64,000 bases of DNA. Origin: Lysobacter antibioticus. Lineage in GTDB: Bacteria > Pseudomonadota > Gammaproteobacteria > Xanthomonadales > Xanthomonadaceae. The notes under the pieces were generated by a model. That model was given only the letters and a program-made list of their open reading frames with translations, was not told the DNA's origin and ran no database searches. Shown piece by piece: positions 18,082 to 27,898 of this stretch. Numbering within the stretch: position 1 is the first letter of the stretch; every line of letters begins with the position of its first letter. The stretch lies in contig NZ_CP013141.1 in the NCBI RefSeq assembly GCF_001442535.1, positions 2,625,528 through 2,689,527 of the forward strand. The letters are read 5' to 3'. Made by a program: the position numbers and the translations under genes.

Positions 18082-21000
18082 ATGCCCAATGTATGGCGAA
18101 TATTCAGTCAGTGGTTGCGCTTGCGCCGACGGCTGTGGCGATGGGGACGTGCGGCGACGAGCAAGCCGTGGCAAGCGGAGCAACCTTTACGCTCCCAGTT
18201 GTTCAGCGCCGAGCAGATGGAACGGCACGGCAAATCCCTCGCGCATGCGCATCGGGTGCGGGCGCGCACGGGTTCGGACTTGTTGCTGGGCCGCTTGCGC
18301 GCGAACGAAGGCATCCTCGACTCCGCCAGCACCCTGCTCACCCAGATGGTCCAGGACGAGGTCCGCATCACTCCGGCGGGCGAATGGTTGCTCGACAACT
18401 ACTACCTGATCGAAGAACAGATCCGCACCGCGCGCCGCCATCTGCCCAAGGGCTATAGCCGCGAGCTGCCGACCTTGAGCCAAGGCCCGTCGGCCGGCCT
18501 GCCGCGGGTCTACGACCTGGCGATGGAAGCCATCGCCCACGGCGACGGCCGCATCGACGCCGAAACCATGACCCGCTTCGTCGCCGCCTATCAAACGGTG
18601 ACGCCGCTCAAGCTCGGCGAGCTGTGGGCGATTCCGATCATGCTGCGCCTGGCCTTGATCGAGAACCTGCGCCGCATGGCCGTGCGGGTGATGCGCGACG
18701 GCGCCGATCATCGCCGCGCGGCCGAGTGGGCCGAGCTGCTCAACGACACCGCCGACGCCAACCCGAAGAACGTGGTGCTGGTGGTGGCCGACATGGCGCG
18801 CTCGAGCCCGCCGATGTCGGGCGCTTTCGTGGCCGAGCTGACCCGCGGCCTGCACGGCCGCAGCGCGGTCCTGGCCATGCCGATGAGCTGGATCGAGCAG
18901 TGGCTGGCCGACAGCGCTCACGGCGTGGAAGAACTGGTGCGCGCCGAAAGCCAACAGCAGGCCGCCGACCAGGTCTCGATCAGCAATAGCATCGGCAGCC
19001 TGCGCTTCCTGGCCAACATGGATTGGCGCGAGTTCGTCGAAACCATGAGCCTGGTCGACCGCACCCTGCGCGAGGATCCGATCGGCGTCTACGCGAAGAT
19101 GGATTTCAACACCCGCGACATGTACCGGCACGTGGTCGAGAAGATCGCGCGTCAAAGCGGCGTCAGCGAAATCGACGTGGCGCGCCTGGCCCTGCGCCTG
19201 GCGCGCGATTCCGGCGAGGTCGACGACGGCAAGGCCCACGTCGGCTATTACCTGATCGACGACGGCACCAGCGAGATCAAGGCCGCGGTCGCCGCCTCGC
19301 CGGATGCGCGCAAGCCGGTGCGGCTGCGCTCGCGCAGGATGCCCCTGTCGGTGTATCTGCTGCCGATCGCGGCGATCGCCGCGCTGTTCGGCTACGGCTT
19401 GTTGTCCGAACTGTATGCGGCGCCGCTTCCGGCGGTGGCCTTGTGCCTGTTCGCGGCGCTCAGCCTGCTGGCTTTCAGCGAACTGGGCATCACCCTGGTC
19501 AACTGGATCGCGACCGTGCTGGTCGCGCCGAAGCCGCTGCCGCGCCTGGATTTCTCCAAGGGCCTGCCGTCGAGCTCGCGCAGCCTGGTGGTGGTGCCGA
19601 GCATGATCGGCAGCGTCGATGCGATCGACGCCCTGGTCGAAGGGCTCGAAGTCAGGTTCCTGGCCAACCGCGATGCCTACCTGCATTTCGCCCTGCTGAC
19701 CGACTTCCTCGACGCCGACCAACAGGACTTGCCCGGCGATGCGGCCCTGCTGGCGCATGCCTCGCGCCAGATCGAACAACTCAATGCGCGCTACGCCCCG
19801 GAAAGCGGCGACCTGTTCTTCCTGCTCCATCGCCCCCGCACATGGAACCCGCTGGAAGGCAAATGGATGGGCTACGAGCGCAAACGCGGCAAGCTCGCCG
19901 CGCTCAACCGCCTGTTGCGCGGCGGTGCGCGCGAAGCCTTCATGGCGGTGAGCGGCAACACCGAGGTGCTCGCCAACATCCGCTACGTGATCACCCTGGA
20001 CACCGACACCCGCCTGCCCCGGGATGCGGCTCGCGAGTTCATCGGCACCCTCGCCCATCCGCTCAACCAGGCCCGCTTCGACGAACGCCGGCGGCGGGTG
20101 ATGCGCGGCTACGGCATCCTGCAGCCCAGCGTGGGCACCGGCATGAGCGAACGCCGCGGCTCGCGTTATGCGCGCATGTACGGCAGCGAAGCCGGCATCG
20201 ATCCGTATACGCGCACGGTCTCCGACGTATATCAGGATCTGTTCGGCGAAGGCTCGTTCGTCGGCAAGGGCATCTACGACGTCGACGCGTTCGAGTACGC
20301 CCTGGAAGGCCGCTTCCCGGAAAACCGCGTGCTCAGCCACGACCTGCTCGAAGGCTGCTATGCGCGCGCCGGCCTGATCAGCGACGTGCGCCTGTTCGAG
20401 GACTACCCCTCGCGCTATGCCGCCGACGTGAAGCGCCGCTATCGCTGGATCCGCGGCGATTGGCAGTTGCTGCCCTGGCTGTTGCCCTGGGTGCCGCGGA
20501 TGCAGGGCGGCTACGAAGCCAATCCGCTGTCATGGCTGTCGCGCGGAAAATTGCTCGACAACCTGCGCCGCAGCCTGGTGCCGGCCGCCGCCACCGCGCT
20601 GCTGGTCGCCGGCTGGGCGATATTGCCGCACCCCCTGGCCTGGACGCTGTGGCTGCTCAGCCTGTGGCTGGTGCCCACCTTCGCCCTGGCTTGCTGGGAC
20701 TTGGCCACCCGCCCCGTCGACATGGCGCTGGAAACCCATCTGATGCAGGTGGTCAGCTCGATCGCGCGACAGATGCAGCGCGCCGCGGTCAATCTGGCCT
20801 GCCTGCCGTACGAAGCTTTCTTCAGTCTGGGTGCGATCGCCCGCAGCGTATGGCGGATGGCGATCAGTCGCCGCCACCTGCTGCAATGGAACCCGTCGAG
20901 CGAAGTCGAGCGCAATCTCGGCAGCGGCATCGGCGCGGAGCTGCGCAGCATGTGGTTCGCGCCTGCGTTCGCGCTCGCCGTCGCAGCCGCGTTGTCGCGC

Positions 21001-24000
21001 ATCAACCCGGCATCGCTGTGGGTCGCCGCCCCGGTCCTGCTGCTGTGGCTGCTGTCGCCGCCGCTGATGGCCTGGCTGGGACGGCCGCCGAGGCAGCGTC
21101 GTGCGAGTCTGTCGCAGACCCAACTGAAATTCCTCGGCCGACTGGCACGCCGCACTTGGGCCTTCTTCGAGATCCACATCCGCGCCGAGGATCATTGGCT
21201 GCCTCCGGACAACATCCAGGAGCATCCGAGCCTGGTGGTGGCGCGGCGCACCTCCCCGACCAACATCGGCCTGTCGCTGCTCGCCAACCTCGGCGCCTAC
21301 GACTTCGGCTATCTGCAGGCCGGCGGGTTGATCGAGCGCACCCGCCTGGCGCTGACCACCATGGAAACCCTGCCGCGCCATCGCGGCCATTTCTACAACT
21401 GGTACGACACCGAAACCCTGCTGCCGCTGCCGCCGCGCTATGTGTCCACCGTCGACAGCGGCAATCTCGCCGCGCACCTGCTGACTCTGCGCCAAGGCCT
21501 GCTGGCGTTGATCGACGAGCCGGTGTTGGCGCGGCATACCTTCGACGGCCTGGCCGATACCTTCGGCGTGCTCGAAGAAACCTTGCGCGCAGCCGGTCGT
21601 ATCGACGCCCCGCTCGAGCAAGCCCTGAGCGCGTTCCGCGAACGCGTCGACGCCATCCGCGCGCAGCCGCCGGCGTCGCTGCCGGAAGCCGAACGCGTGC
21701 TGGCGGGGCTGTCGTCGCGAGCGCTCGCGATCGAGTCCTCGCTGCCGCCGCCCGGAGAACCGGCGCAGGATGCATCGACGCCGCACTGGCCGGCGATGCT
21801 GTCGGCCGCCTGCCGCGCCGCACAAGACGAGCTGCTGTACTTCGCGCCCGGGCTCGGCACCCCGGAGGAAGGACAGAGCCGGCCTTCCGAGGCCGATCTC
21901 ATCGAGCGCATTCCGACCCTGCGCGCTCTGCAGGTGCTCTCGCAGGACCGGCTTGCGCGCGACCGCGCCCGCAAGCGCGTGCACGAACTCGAACGCCTGG
22001 CGCATATCGCCGGGCAGTTATCGCTGATGGAGTACGAATTCCTCTACGACCGCGGCCGCCATCTGCTGTCGATCGGCTACAACGTCGAGGAACGGCGCCT
22101 GGACGCCGGCTATTACGACCTGCTCGCCTCCGAGGCGCGCCTGTGCAGCTTCGTCGCCATCGCCCAGGGCCAGCTGCCGCAGGAGACTTGGTTCGCCCTC
22201 GGCCGGCTGCTGACCGAGATCGACAGCGGCGCCACCTTGCTGTCGTGGAGCGGCTCGATGTTCGAGTACCTCATGCCGCAGTTGGTGATGCCGAGCTATC
22301 CCGACACCCTGCTCGACCAGACCGCGCAACACGCGGTGCTGGCGCAGATCCGCTACGGCCGGCAGCGCGACGTGCCCTGGGGCATCTCCGAATCGGGCTA
22401 CAACACGGTCGATACGCGGATGAACTATCAGTACCGCGCGTTCGGCGTGCCCGGCCTCGGGCTCAAGCGCGGCCTCGGCCAGGACCTGGTCATCGCGCCC
22501 TACGCCAGCACCATGGCCTTGATGGTGTTGCCGGAAGCAGCGTGCCAGAACCTGCAGCGCCTGACCGAGCTGGGCTTCGCCGGCCACTACGGCTTGTACG
22601 AAGCCATCGACTACACCCCGACGCGGGTGCCGCGCGGTCAGGAGCATGCGGTCGTCCGCTCGTTCATGGCCCACCACCAGGGCATGGCCTTCCTGTCGCT
22701 GGACTATCTGCTGCGCGACCAGCCGATGCAGAAGCGCTTCGTCGCCGATGCCGAGTTCCAGGCGACGCTGTTGCTGCTGCAGGAACGCATTCCGCGCACC
22801 GGCGTGTTCCATCCGCACGAAGCCGAAGCCAGCGGCGCGCGCGCCGCGCCCGCCGCCAGCGAGACCCAACTGCGGATATTCGCCAATCCGAGCACCGGCC
22901 GGCCGGCGGTGCAGATGCTGTCCAACGGCCGCTACCACAGCCTGCTGACCAGCGCCGGCAGCGGCTACAACCGCCTCGGCGACATGGCGGTGACGCGTTG
23001 GCGCGAAGACGGCACGCGCGATCACTGGGGCTCGTTCTGTTATCTGCGCGACGTGGACAGCGGCGAATTCTGGTCGGCAACCTATCAACCCACCTGCGTG
23101 CCGGTGGATCACTACGAAGCGATCTTCTCCGACGCCAAGGCCGAGTACCGCGGGCGCAAGCGCCGCTACGAGACTCACCTGGAAATCGCCATCTCCGCCG
23201 AGGACGACATCGAGCTGCGCCGCCTGCGCATCGGCAACCGCTCGCGCCACACCCGCACCATCGAAATCACCACCTACGCCGAAGTCGTGCTGGCCTCGTC
23301 GCTGTCGGACGAGCTGCATCCGGCCTTCAGCAATCTGTTCGTGCAGACCGAGGTCGCCCGCGACAAGCAGGCGCTGCTGTGCACGCGGCGGCCGCGTTCG
23401 CACGACGAAGTGCCGCCGTGGATGTTCCACCTGGTGGCGGTGCACGATGCCGACATCCAGACGATCTCCTACGAAACCGACCGCTCGCGCTTCCTCGGCC
23501 GCGGCAACACGCCGCGCACGCCGCAGGCCCTCACCGCGACCGAGGCGCTGTCGGATTCGGTCGGCTCGGTGCTCGACCCGATCGTCGCGATCCGCACCCG
23601 CATCGTGCTCGCGCCCGAGCAGAACGTCATCGTCGACATGGTCACGGGCGTGGGCGTCGATCGCGCGGCCTGCAGCCGCCTCATCGACAAATACCGCGAC
23701 CGGCGCCTCGCCGATCGCGTGTTCGACCTGGCCTGGACCCACAGCCAGGTGGTGCGGCGCCAGATCAACGCCTCCCAGGCCGATGCCCAGCTATACGAAC
23801 GCTTGGCCGGGCTGATGGTGTATGCGCATCCGTTCCTGCGCGCCGACAACGCGGTGCTGCTGCAGAACCGGCGTGGGCAGTCGGGACTGTGGGGCCACTC
23901 GATCTCCGGCGACTTGCCGATCGTGCTGCTGCAGATCGCCGAGGCCGGCAACATCGAACTGGTCCGGCAGATGGTGCAGGCGCATGCGTATTGGCGCTTG

Positions 24001-26826
24001 AAGGGGCTCAACGTCGACCTGGTGATCTGGAACGAAGAACAAGGCGGCTACCGACAGCAACTGCAGGAGCAGATCCTCGGCCTGGTCTCGGCCGGTCCCG
24101 AGGGCAACGTGCTCGACCGGCCCGGCGGCATCTTCGTGCGCCCGAGCCAGCAGATGTCGCAGGAAGACCGCATCCTGCTGCAGGCGGTGTCGCGGGTGAT
24201 CATCAGCGACAAACGCGGTACCCTCGCCGCGCAGGTCAGCCGCCACGTGCCGCCCGAGCGCGAGATTCCCTTGCTGTTGCCCGACGGTCCGCCCGATGAG
24301 CCCGAGCCGATGGACGAAACGACAGCGGCGCACCCGGCGGCGTTGCCGGGCCTGCCGCCGCCGCGCGCCGAAACCGGCGAAGACCCGTGGCCGTTCGAAG
24401 CGGTCACCGAGGCCTTCGTGTTCGATAACGGCACCGGCGCGTTCGCCGCCGACAGCCGCGAGTACGTCGTGGTGTTGCGCGAAGGCGCACCGACCCCGGC
24501 CCCCTGGTCGAACGTGATGGCCAACGCGCAGCTCGGCACCGTGGTCAGCGAAAGCGCGCCCGGCTACACCTGGTTCGAGAACGCGCACGAGTTCCGCCTC
24601 ACCCCCTGGCACAACGACCCCGTCGCCGACACCGGCGGCGAAGCCTTCTATCTGCGCGACGAGGACAGCGGCCGGATCTGGTCGCCGATGCCGCTGCCGC
24701 GGCGCGGCAACGGCGCCTACCGTACCCGCCACGGTTTCGGCTACAGTGTCTACGAGCATATCGAGGACGGCATCGCCAGCGAGCTGTGGATCTACGTGGC
24801 GCTCGATCAGCCGATCAAGTACTCGGTGCTCAAACTGCGCAACCTGTCCGGCCGCGCACGGCGCCTGTCGACCACCGGCTACGTCGAATGGGTGCTCGGC
24901 GACATCCGGGTCAAATCGCAGATGCACGTGGTCAGCGAACTCGACGGCGCCAGCGGCGTGCTGACCGCGCGCAATCCCTACAACACCGAGTTCGACGGCC
25001 GGGTCGCCTTCTTCGACGTCGACGGCGAGCAACCCAGCTTCACCGCCGACCGCACCGAATTCCTCGGCCGCAACGGCAACCTCGGGCAACCGGCGGCGCT
25101 GCTCAAGCAACGCCTGTCGGGCAAACTCGGGGTCGGGCTGGACCCGTGCGCGGCGCTGCAGGTGCCGATCGCGCTGGCCGCCGACGAGAGTTTCGAGACG
25201 GTGTTCCGCCTCGGCATCGGCGCCGACTATGCCGCCGCCGTCCAACTCGCCCAAGCCAGCAAGGGCAGCGGCGCCGCCCACGACGCTCTGGATGCGGTGC
25301 GCATCCATTGGATGCACACCCTCGCCGCGGTCCGGGTCGAGACCCCCGACCCGAGCGTGGACGCACTCGCCAACGGCTGGCTGCCCTACCAGGCCTTGGC
25401 CTGCCGTTACGTCGCGCGCAGCGGCTATTACCAGTCCGGCGGTGCGTTCGGCTTCCGCGACCAGTTGCAGGACACGATGGCGACCGTGCACGCGATGCCG
25501 GCGCTGACCCGCGAACACCTGCTGTTGAGTGCGGCGCACCAGTTCCCGCAGGGCGACGTGCTGCACTGGTGGCATCCGCCGCTCGGCCGCGGCGTGCGCA
25601 CGCGCTGCTCGGACGATTACCTGTGGCTGCCGCTGGCCGCCTGCCGTTATCTGCAGGTCACCGGCGATCGCAGCGTGCTCGACGAGCGCGTGCGTTTCGT
25701 CGAGGGCCGCCCGGTCAACGCCGACGAAGAGTCCTACTACGACCTGCCGCTGGTGTCGGCCCGCCAGCAATCGTTCTACGACCATTGCGTGCTGGCGCTC
25801 AAGCGCGGCACCGAGTTGCTCGGCGAACGCGGCCTGCCGCTGATCGGCAGCGGCGACTGGAACGACGGCATGAACCGCGTCGGCGACGCCGGCAAGGGCG
25901 AAAGCGTGTGGCTGGGGTTCTTCCTGTTCGACACCTTGAACCGCTTCGAACCGGTCGCGCGCGAGCGCGGCGACGCTGCCTTCGCCGACTACTGCGTCGA
26001 ATCCGCGCAGCGGCTGCAAGGGAATCTGGAAACCCATGCCTGGGACGGCGACTGGTATAGGCGCGCCTGGTTCGACGACGGCACGCCGCTGGGCTCGGTG
26101 CACAGCGACGAATGCCGGATCGATTCGATCTCGCAGAGTTGGTCGGTGTTGTCGGGCGCGGCCGATCCCGAACGCGCGCGCCAGGCGATGGAATCGCTGG
26201 ACCAATACCTGGTGCGGCGCGACGCCGGCCTGATCCAGTTGCTGCAGCCGCCGTTCGACAAGACCAGCAAGGACCCCGGCTACATCCGCGGCTACGTGCC
26301 CGGCGTGCGCGAGAACGGCGGCCAGTACACCCATGCCGCGGTGTGGGCGGCGATGGCCTTCGCCGAACTCGGCGACAGCGCGCGGGCCTGGGAGCTGGCG
26401 CGCATGATCAACCCCATCCACCACACCGGGAACGCCGAAGCCACCGCCGTCTACAAGGTCGAACCCTACGTGCTCGCTGCCGACGTCTACGGCGTCGACC
26501 CGCACACCGGCCGCGGCGGTTGGACCTGGTACACCGGTTCGGCGGGCTGGATGTACCGCTTGCTCACCGAATCGCTGCTCGGCCTGCAGCGCCACGGCGA
26601 CACGATGCGCCTGAAACCCTGCATTCCGGCCGATTGGCCGGAATACCGGATCCAGTTCCGCTATGGCGACAGCCTGTACCGGATCCACGTGCGCCAGGTC
26701 GACGCCGATGGCGGCGCTGCGCAATTGCAATTGGATGGTGTCGTCCAGGATGGCCTGCAGTTCCCCCTGCTCGGCGAGCGAAGCATCCACCACGTCGACG
26801 TGACCTGGCCGCGGCCGCAGCCATGA
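18082..26826 (+). CDS. ndvB: NdvB/ChvB-type cyclic beta-1,2-glucan synthase
   Basis: This giant inner-membrane protein of 2914 residues compares with about 2,830-2,870 for the Agrobacterium and Brucella enzymes. Residues 1-830 hold a GT84 region with two transmembrane helices near 420-485 and the TLDTDTRLPRD acidic motif near 638. More helices follow at about 836-876 and 960-995. The glycoamylase-like domain (RAEDHWLPPDNIQE, WGISESGYNTVDTRMNY) covers about 1030-1530. Two beta-sandwich repeats (near 1610-1800 and 2150-2390) precede a GH94 phosphorylase domain with GSGDWNDGMNRVG and GGWTWYTGSAGW. The enzyme primes, elongates and cyclises glucan from UDP-glucose, and the phosphorylase part controls chain length. 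The product goes to the periplasm for osmoadaptation and host interaction. ATG 18082 is preferred. An in-frame TTG at 17995 and ATG at 18043 are alternatives. Confidence 0.93.
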   Translation: MPNVWRIFSQWLRLRRRLWRWGRAATSKPWQAEQPLRSQLFSAEQMERHGKSLAHAHRVRARTGSDLLLGRLRANEGILDSASTLLTQMVQDEVRITPAGEWLLDNYYLIEEQIRTARRHLPKGYSRELPTLSQGPSAGLPRVYDLAMEAIAHGDGRIDAETMTRFVAAYQTVTPLKLGELWAIPIMLRLALIENLRRMAVRVMRDGADHRRAAEWAELLNDTADANPKNVVLVVADMARSSPPMSGAFVAELTRGLHGRSAVLAMPMSWIEQWLADSAHGVEELVRAESQQQAADQVSISNSIGSLRFLANMDWREFVETMSLVDRTLREDPIGVYAKMDFNTRDMYRHVVEKIARQSGVSEIDVARLALRLARDSGEVDDGKAHVGYYLIDDGTSEIKAAVAASPDARKPVRLRSRRMPLSVYLLPIAAIAALFGYGLLSELYAAPLPAVALCLFAALSLLAFSELGITLVNWIATVLVAPKPLPRLDFSKGLPSSSRSLVVVPSMIGSVDAIDALVEGLEVRFLANRDAYLHFALLTDFLDADQQDLPGDAALLAHASRQIEQLNARYAPESGDLFFLLHRPRTWNPLEGKWMGYERKRGKLAALNRLLRGGAREAFMAVSGNTEVLANIRYVITLDTDTRLPRDAAREFIGTLAHPLNQARFDERRRRVMRGYGILQPSVGTGMSERRGSRYARMYGSEAGIDPYTRTVSDVYQDLFGEGSFVGKGIYDVDAFEYALEGRFPENRVLSHDLLEGCYARAGLISDVRLFEDYPSRYAADVKRRYRWIRGDWQLLPWLLPWVPRMQGGYEANPLSWLSRGKLLDNLRRSLVPAAATALLVAGWAILPHPLAWTLWLLSLWLVPTFALACWDLATRPVDMALETHLMQVVSSIARQMQRAAVNLACLPYEAFFSLGAIARSVWRMAISRRHLLQWNPSSEVERNLGSGIGAELRSMWFAPAFALAVAAALSRINPASLWVAAPVLLLWLLSPPLMAWLGRPPRQRRASLSQTQLKFLGRLARRTWAFFEIHIRAEDHWLPPDNIQEHPSLVVARRTSPTNIGLSLLANLGAYDFGYLQAGGLIERTRLALTTMETLPRHRGHFYNWYDTETLLPLPPRYVSTVDSGNLAAHLLTLRQGLLALIDEPVLARHTFDGLADTFGVLEETLRAAGRIDAPLEQALSAFRERVDAIRAQPPASLPEAERVLAGLSSRALAIESSLPPPGEPAQDASTPHWPAMLSAACRAAQDELLYFAPGLGTPEEGQSRPSEADLIERIPTLRALQVLSQDRLARDRARKRVHELERLAHIAGQLSLMEYEFLYDRGRHLLSIGYNVEERRLDAGYYDLLASEARLCSFVAIAQGQLPQETWFALGRLLTEIDSGATLLSWSGSMFEYLMPQLVMPSYPDTLLDQTAQHAVLAQIRYGRQRDVPWGISESGYNTVDTRMNYQYRAFGVPGLGLKRGLGQDLVIAPYASTMALMVLPEAACQNLQRLTELGFAGHYGLYEAIDYTPTRVPRGQEHAVVRSFMAHHQGMAFLSLDYLLRDQPMQKRFVADAEFQATLLLLQERIPRTGVFHPHEAEASGARAAPAASETQLRIFANPSTGRPAVQMLSNGRYHSLLTSAGSGYNRLGDMAVTRWREDGTRDHWGSFCYLRDVDSGEFWSATYQPTCVPVDHYEAIFSDAKAEYRGRKRRYETHLEIAISAEDDIELRRLRIGNRSRHTRTIEITTYAEVVLASSLSDELHPAFSNLFVQTEVARDKQALLCTRRPRSHDEVPPWMFHLVAVHDADIQTISYETDRSRFLGRGNTPRTPQALTATEALSDSVGSVLDPIVAIRTRIVLAPEQNVIVDMVTGVGVDRAACSRLIDKYRDRRLADRVFDLAWTHSQVVRRQINASQADAQLYERLAGLMVYAHPFLRADNAVLLQNRRGQSGLWGHSISGDLPIVLLQIAEAGNIELVRQMVQAHAYWRLKGLNVDLVIWNEEQGGYRQQLQEQILGLVSAGPEGNVLDRPGGIFVRPSQQMSQEDRILLQAVSRVIISDKRGTLAAQVSRHVPPEREIPLLLPDGPPDEPEPMDETTAAHPAALPGLPPPRAETGEDPWPFEAVTEAFVFDNGTGAFAADSREYVVVLREGAPTPAPWSNVMANAQLGTVVSESAPGYTWFENAHEFRLTPWHNDPVADTGGEAFYLRDEDSGRIWSPMPLPRRGNGAYRTRHGFGYSVYEHIEDGIASELWIYVALDQPIKYSVLKLRNLSGRARRLSTTGYVEWVLGDIRVKSQMHVVSELDGASGVLTARNPYNTEFDGRVAFFDVDGEQPSFTADRTEFLGRNGNLGQPAALLKQRLSGKLGVGLDPCAALQVPIALAADESFETVFRLGIGADYAAAVQLAQASKGSGAAHDALDAVRIHWMHTLAAVRVETPDPSVDALANGWLPYQALACRYVARSGYYQSGGAFGFRDQLQDTMATVHAMPALTREHLLLSAAHQFPQGDVLHWWHPPLGRGVRTRCSDDYLWLPLAACRYLQVTGDRSVLDERVRFVEGRPVNADEESYYDLPLVSARQQSFYDHCVLALKRGTELLGERGLPLIGSGDWNDGMNRVGDAGKGESVWLGFFLFDTLNRFEPVARERGDAAFADYCVESAQRLQGNLETHAWDGDWYRRAWFDDGTPLGSVHSDECRIDSISQSWSVLSGAADPERARQAMESLDQYLVRRDAGLIQLLQPPFDKTSKDPGYIRGYVPGVRENGGQYTHAAVWAAMAFAELGDSARAWELARMINPIHHTGNAEATAVYKVEPYVLAADVYGVDPHTGRGGWTWYTGSAGWMYRLLTESLLGLQRHGDTMRLKPCIPADWPEYRIQFRYGDSLYRIHVRQVDADGGAAQLQLDGVVQDGLQFPLLGERSIHHVDVTWPRPQP

Positions 26827-27044
26827 AGACCCGGGCGCAGCTGGATGCCGGACTTGAGCGCCTGGCGCAGATGCTGCCGCCTTGGCTGGAATCGCTGCGT
26901 CACCCGGCGCAGTTCTGGCCGCAGTTCAGGGCCCTCGTCGACGAGTTGATGGTCGACGCCGATCCGGCCGATCGCGCTTATGCGGAGCGACGGATCAAGG
27001 AGATGTTGGCGAGGCATGGGCTGCGCCCTGACGGGTCGCCCTGA
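26823..27044 (+). CDS. 73-residue hypothetical protein coupled to ndvB
   Basis: The ATG overlaps the ndvB stop as ATGA. The product is soluble, mixed-charge and probably helical (AQLDAGLERLAQMLPPWLESL, then ADRAYAERRIKEMLARHG). No family was recognised, and there is no signal peptide or membrane segment. Codon use matches the flanking genes. The overlap suggests it is translated with the glucan synthase, possibly as an accessory factor, but no function can be assigned. The repeat region starts immediately after its stop. Confidence 0.55.
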   Translation: MKTRAQLDAGLERLAQMLPPWLESLRHPAQFWPQFRALVDELMVDADPADRAYAERRIKEMLARHGLRPDGSP

Positions 27045-27060
27045 AGTTTCGTGGGACTGC

Positions 27061-27188
<128 letters not shown>

Positions 27189-27223
27189 ATTTTGATCTGC
27201 TTTGCCGCTTTACCGGTCAAGTG

Positions 27224-27748
27224 GAGACCCGGAGGGCGCCGCACAGGACGTGCGGCGTTTTTCGATAGGACAAGGATGTCCTATCGAAAAATCCCGGCGC
27301 AGGCATCGCACTTGTGGCCTGTGCCCTTGCAAGGAGAGCCCTTTTCTTTGGTTACCTTTGACCGAAGGGAATCCAGACGGACTTTTGGGCTTAGCAAAAG
27401 AAAGTAACCCGGCCGCGTCAGCGGACGGAAGCTTTGCTCTTGCTTGTTAGGAACCTCGCGAGACCGGTCGCGACTCACGTCGCGCCTGCAAAAGTAGCTC
27501 TGCTGTTGCGTGTGGCTTCTATAAAAGCAAGATCAAACGCCAAAAGCTTCCGCCACTAAAGCGGCGGGTTACTTTCTTTTGTCATAAGCAACAAAAGAAA
27601 GGTAACCAAAGAAAAATGCTTTTCTTTGAATCACAGGCCCGCATGAGCGATGCATACGCAGGGCTTTTTCATACGGGACATCCCTGTCCCGATGAAAAAC
27701 GGCGCGCATCCCTGCGCGCCGCCCTCCGGGTCTTCGATTGCCTTCGCC
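27224..27748. repeat. Complete copy 2 of the two-arm hairpin repeat
   Basis: The left arm is at 27224-about 27440 and the right arm at 27527-27748. The left hairpin is TTTTTCGATAGGAC/GTCCTATCGAAAAA (27258-27291). It differs from copy 1 on both sides of the stem yet still pairs perfectly. The right arm ends in CGGCGCGCA/TGCGCGCCG, again changed on both sides relative to copy 1. The long stem GGTTACTTTCTTTTG/CAAAAGAAAGGTAACC is at 27567-27607. Between the arms lies a degenerate REP (27466-27489). The whole element lies between the ndvB operon and the convergent fecR-like gene. Confidence 0.85.
27466..27489 (-). repeat. Degenerate REP inside repeat copy 2
   Basis: GGTCGCGACTCACGTCGCG-CCTGC resembles the reverse REP consensus, but has GCGCCTGC where intact copies have GCTCCTAC. 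It lies in the space between the two arms of the larger repeat. Confidence 0.5.
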
Positions 27749-27792
27749 AGTTCGAAACGGCGCACAGCAACAACAGCAACGTTGCTGCTCGG

Positions 27793-27816
27793 GTAGGAGC
27801 GACGCAAGTCGCGACC
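27793..27816 (+). repeat. REP palindrome
   Basis: This is an intact 24-bp REP starting GTAGGAGCGACG, 45 bp beyond the right arm of repeat copy 2. The same relative placement after the right arm is seen for copy 1 (17699) and copy 3 (33519). Confidence 0.78.
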
Positions 27817-27898
27817 GCGCGGCTTCGGTCTCGCGCCGAAACCGCCCAAAAACCATCATGCATCCAGCTGAGGGGCAATACGGCGCCCCTACCCCCGC

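Noticed and set aside
23791..26793. 1000-residue antisense open frame opposite ndvB
   Set aside because: It mirrors the codon bias of ndvB and has no domain, membrane segment or ribosome-binding site.
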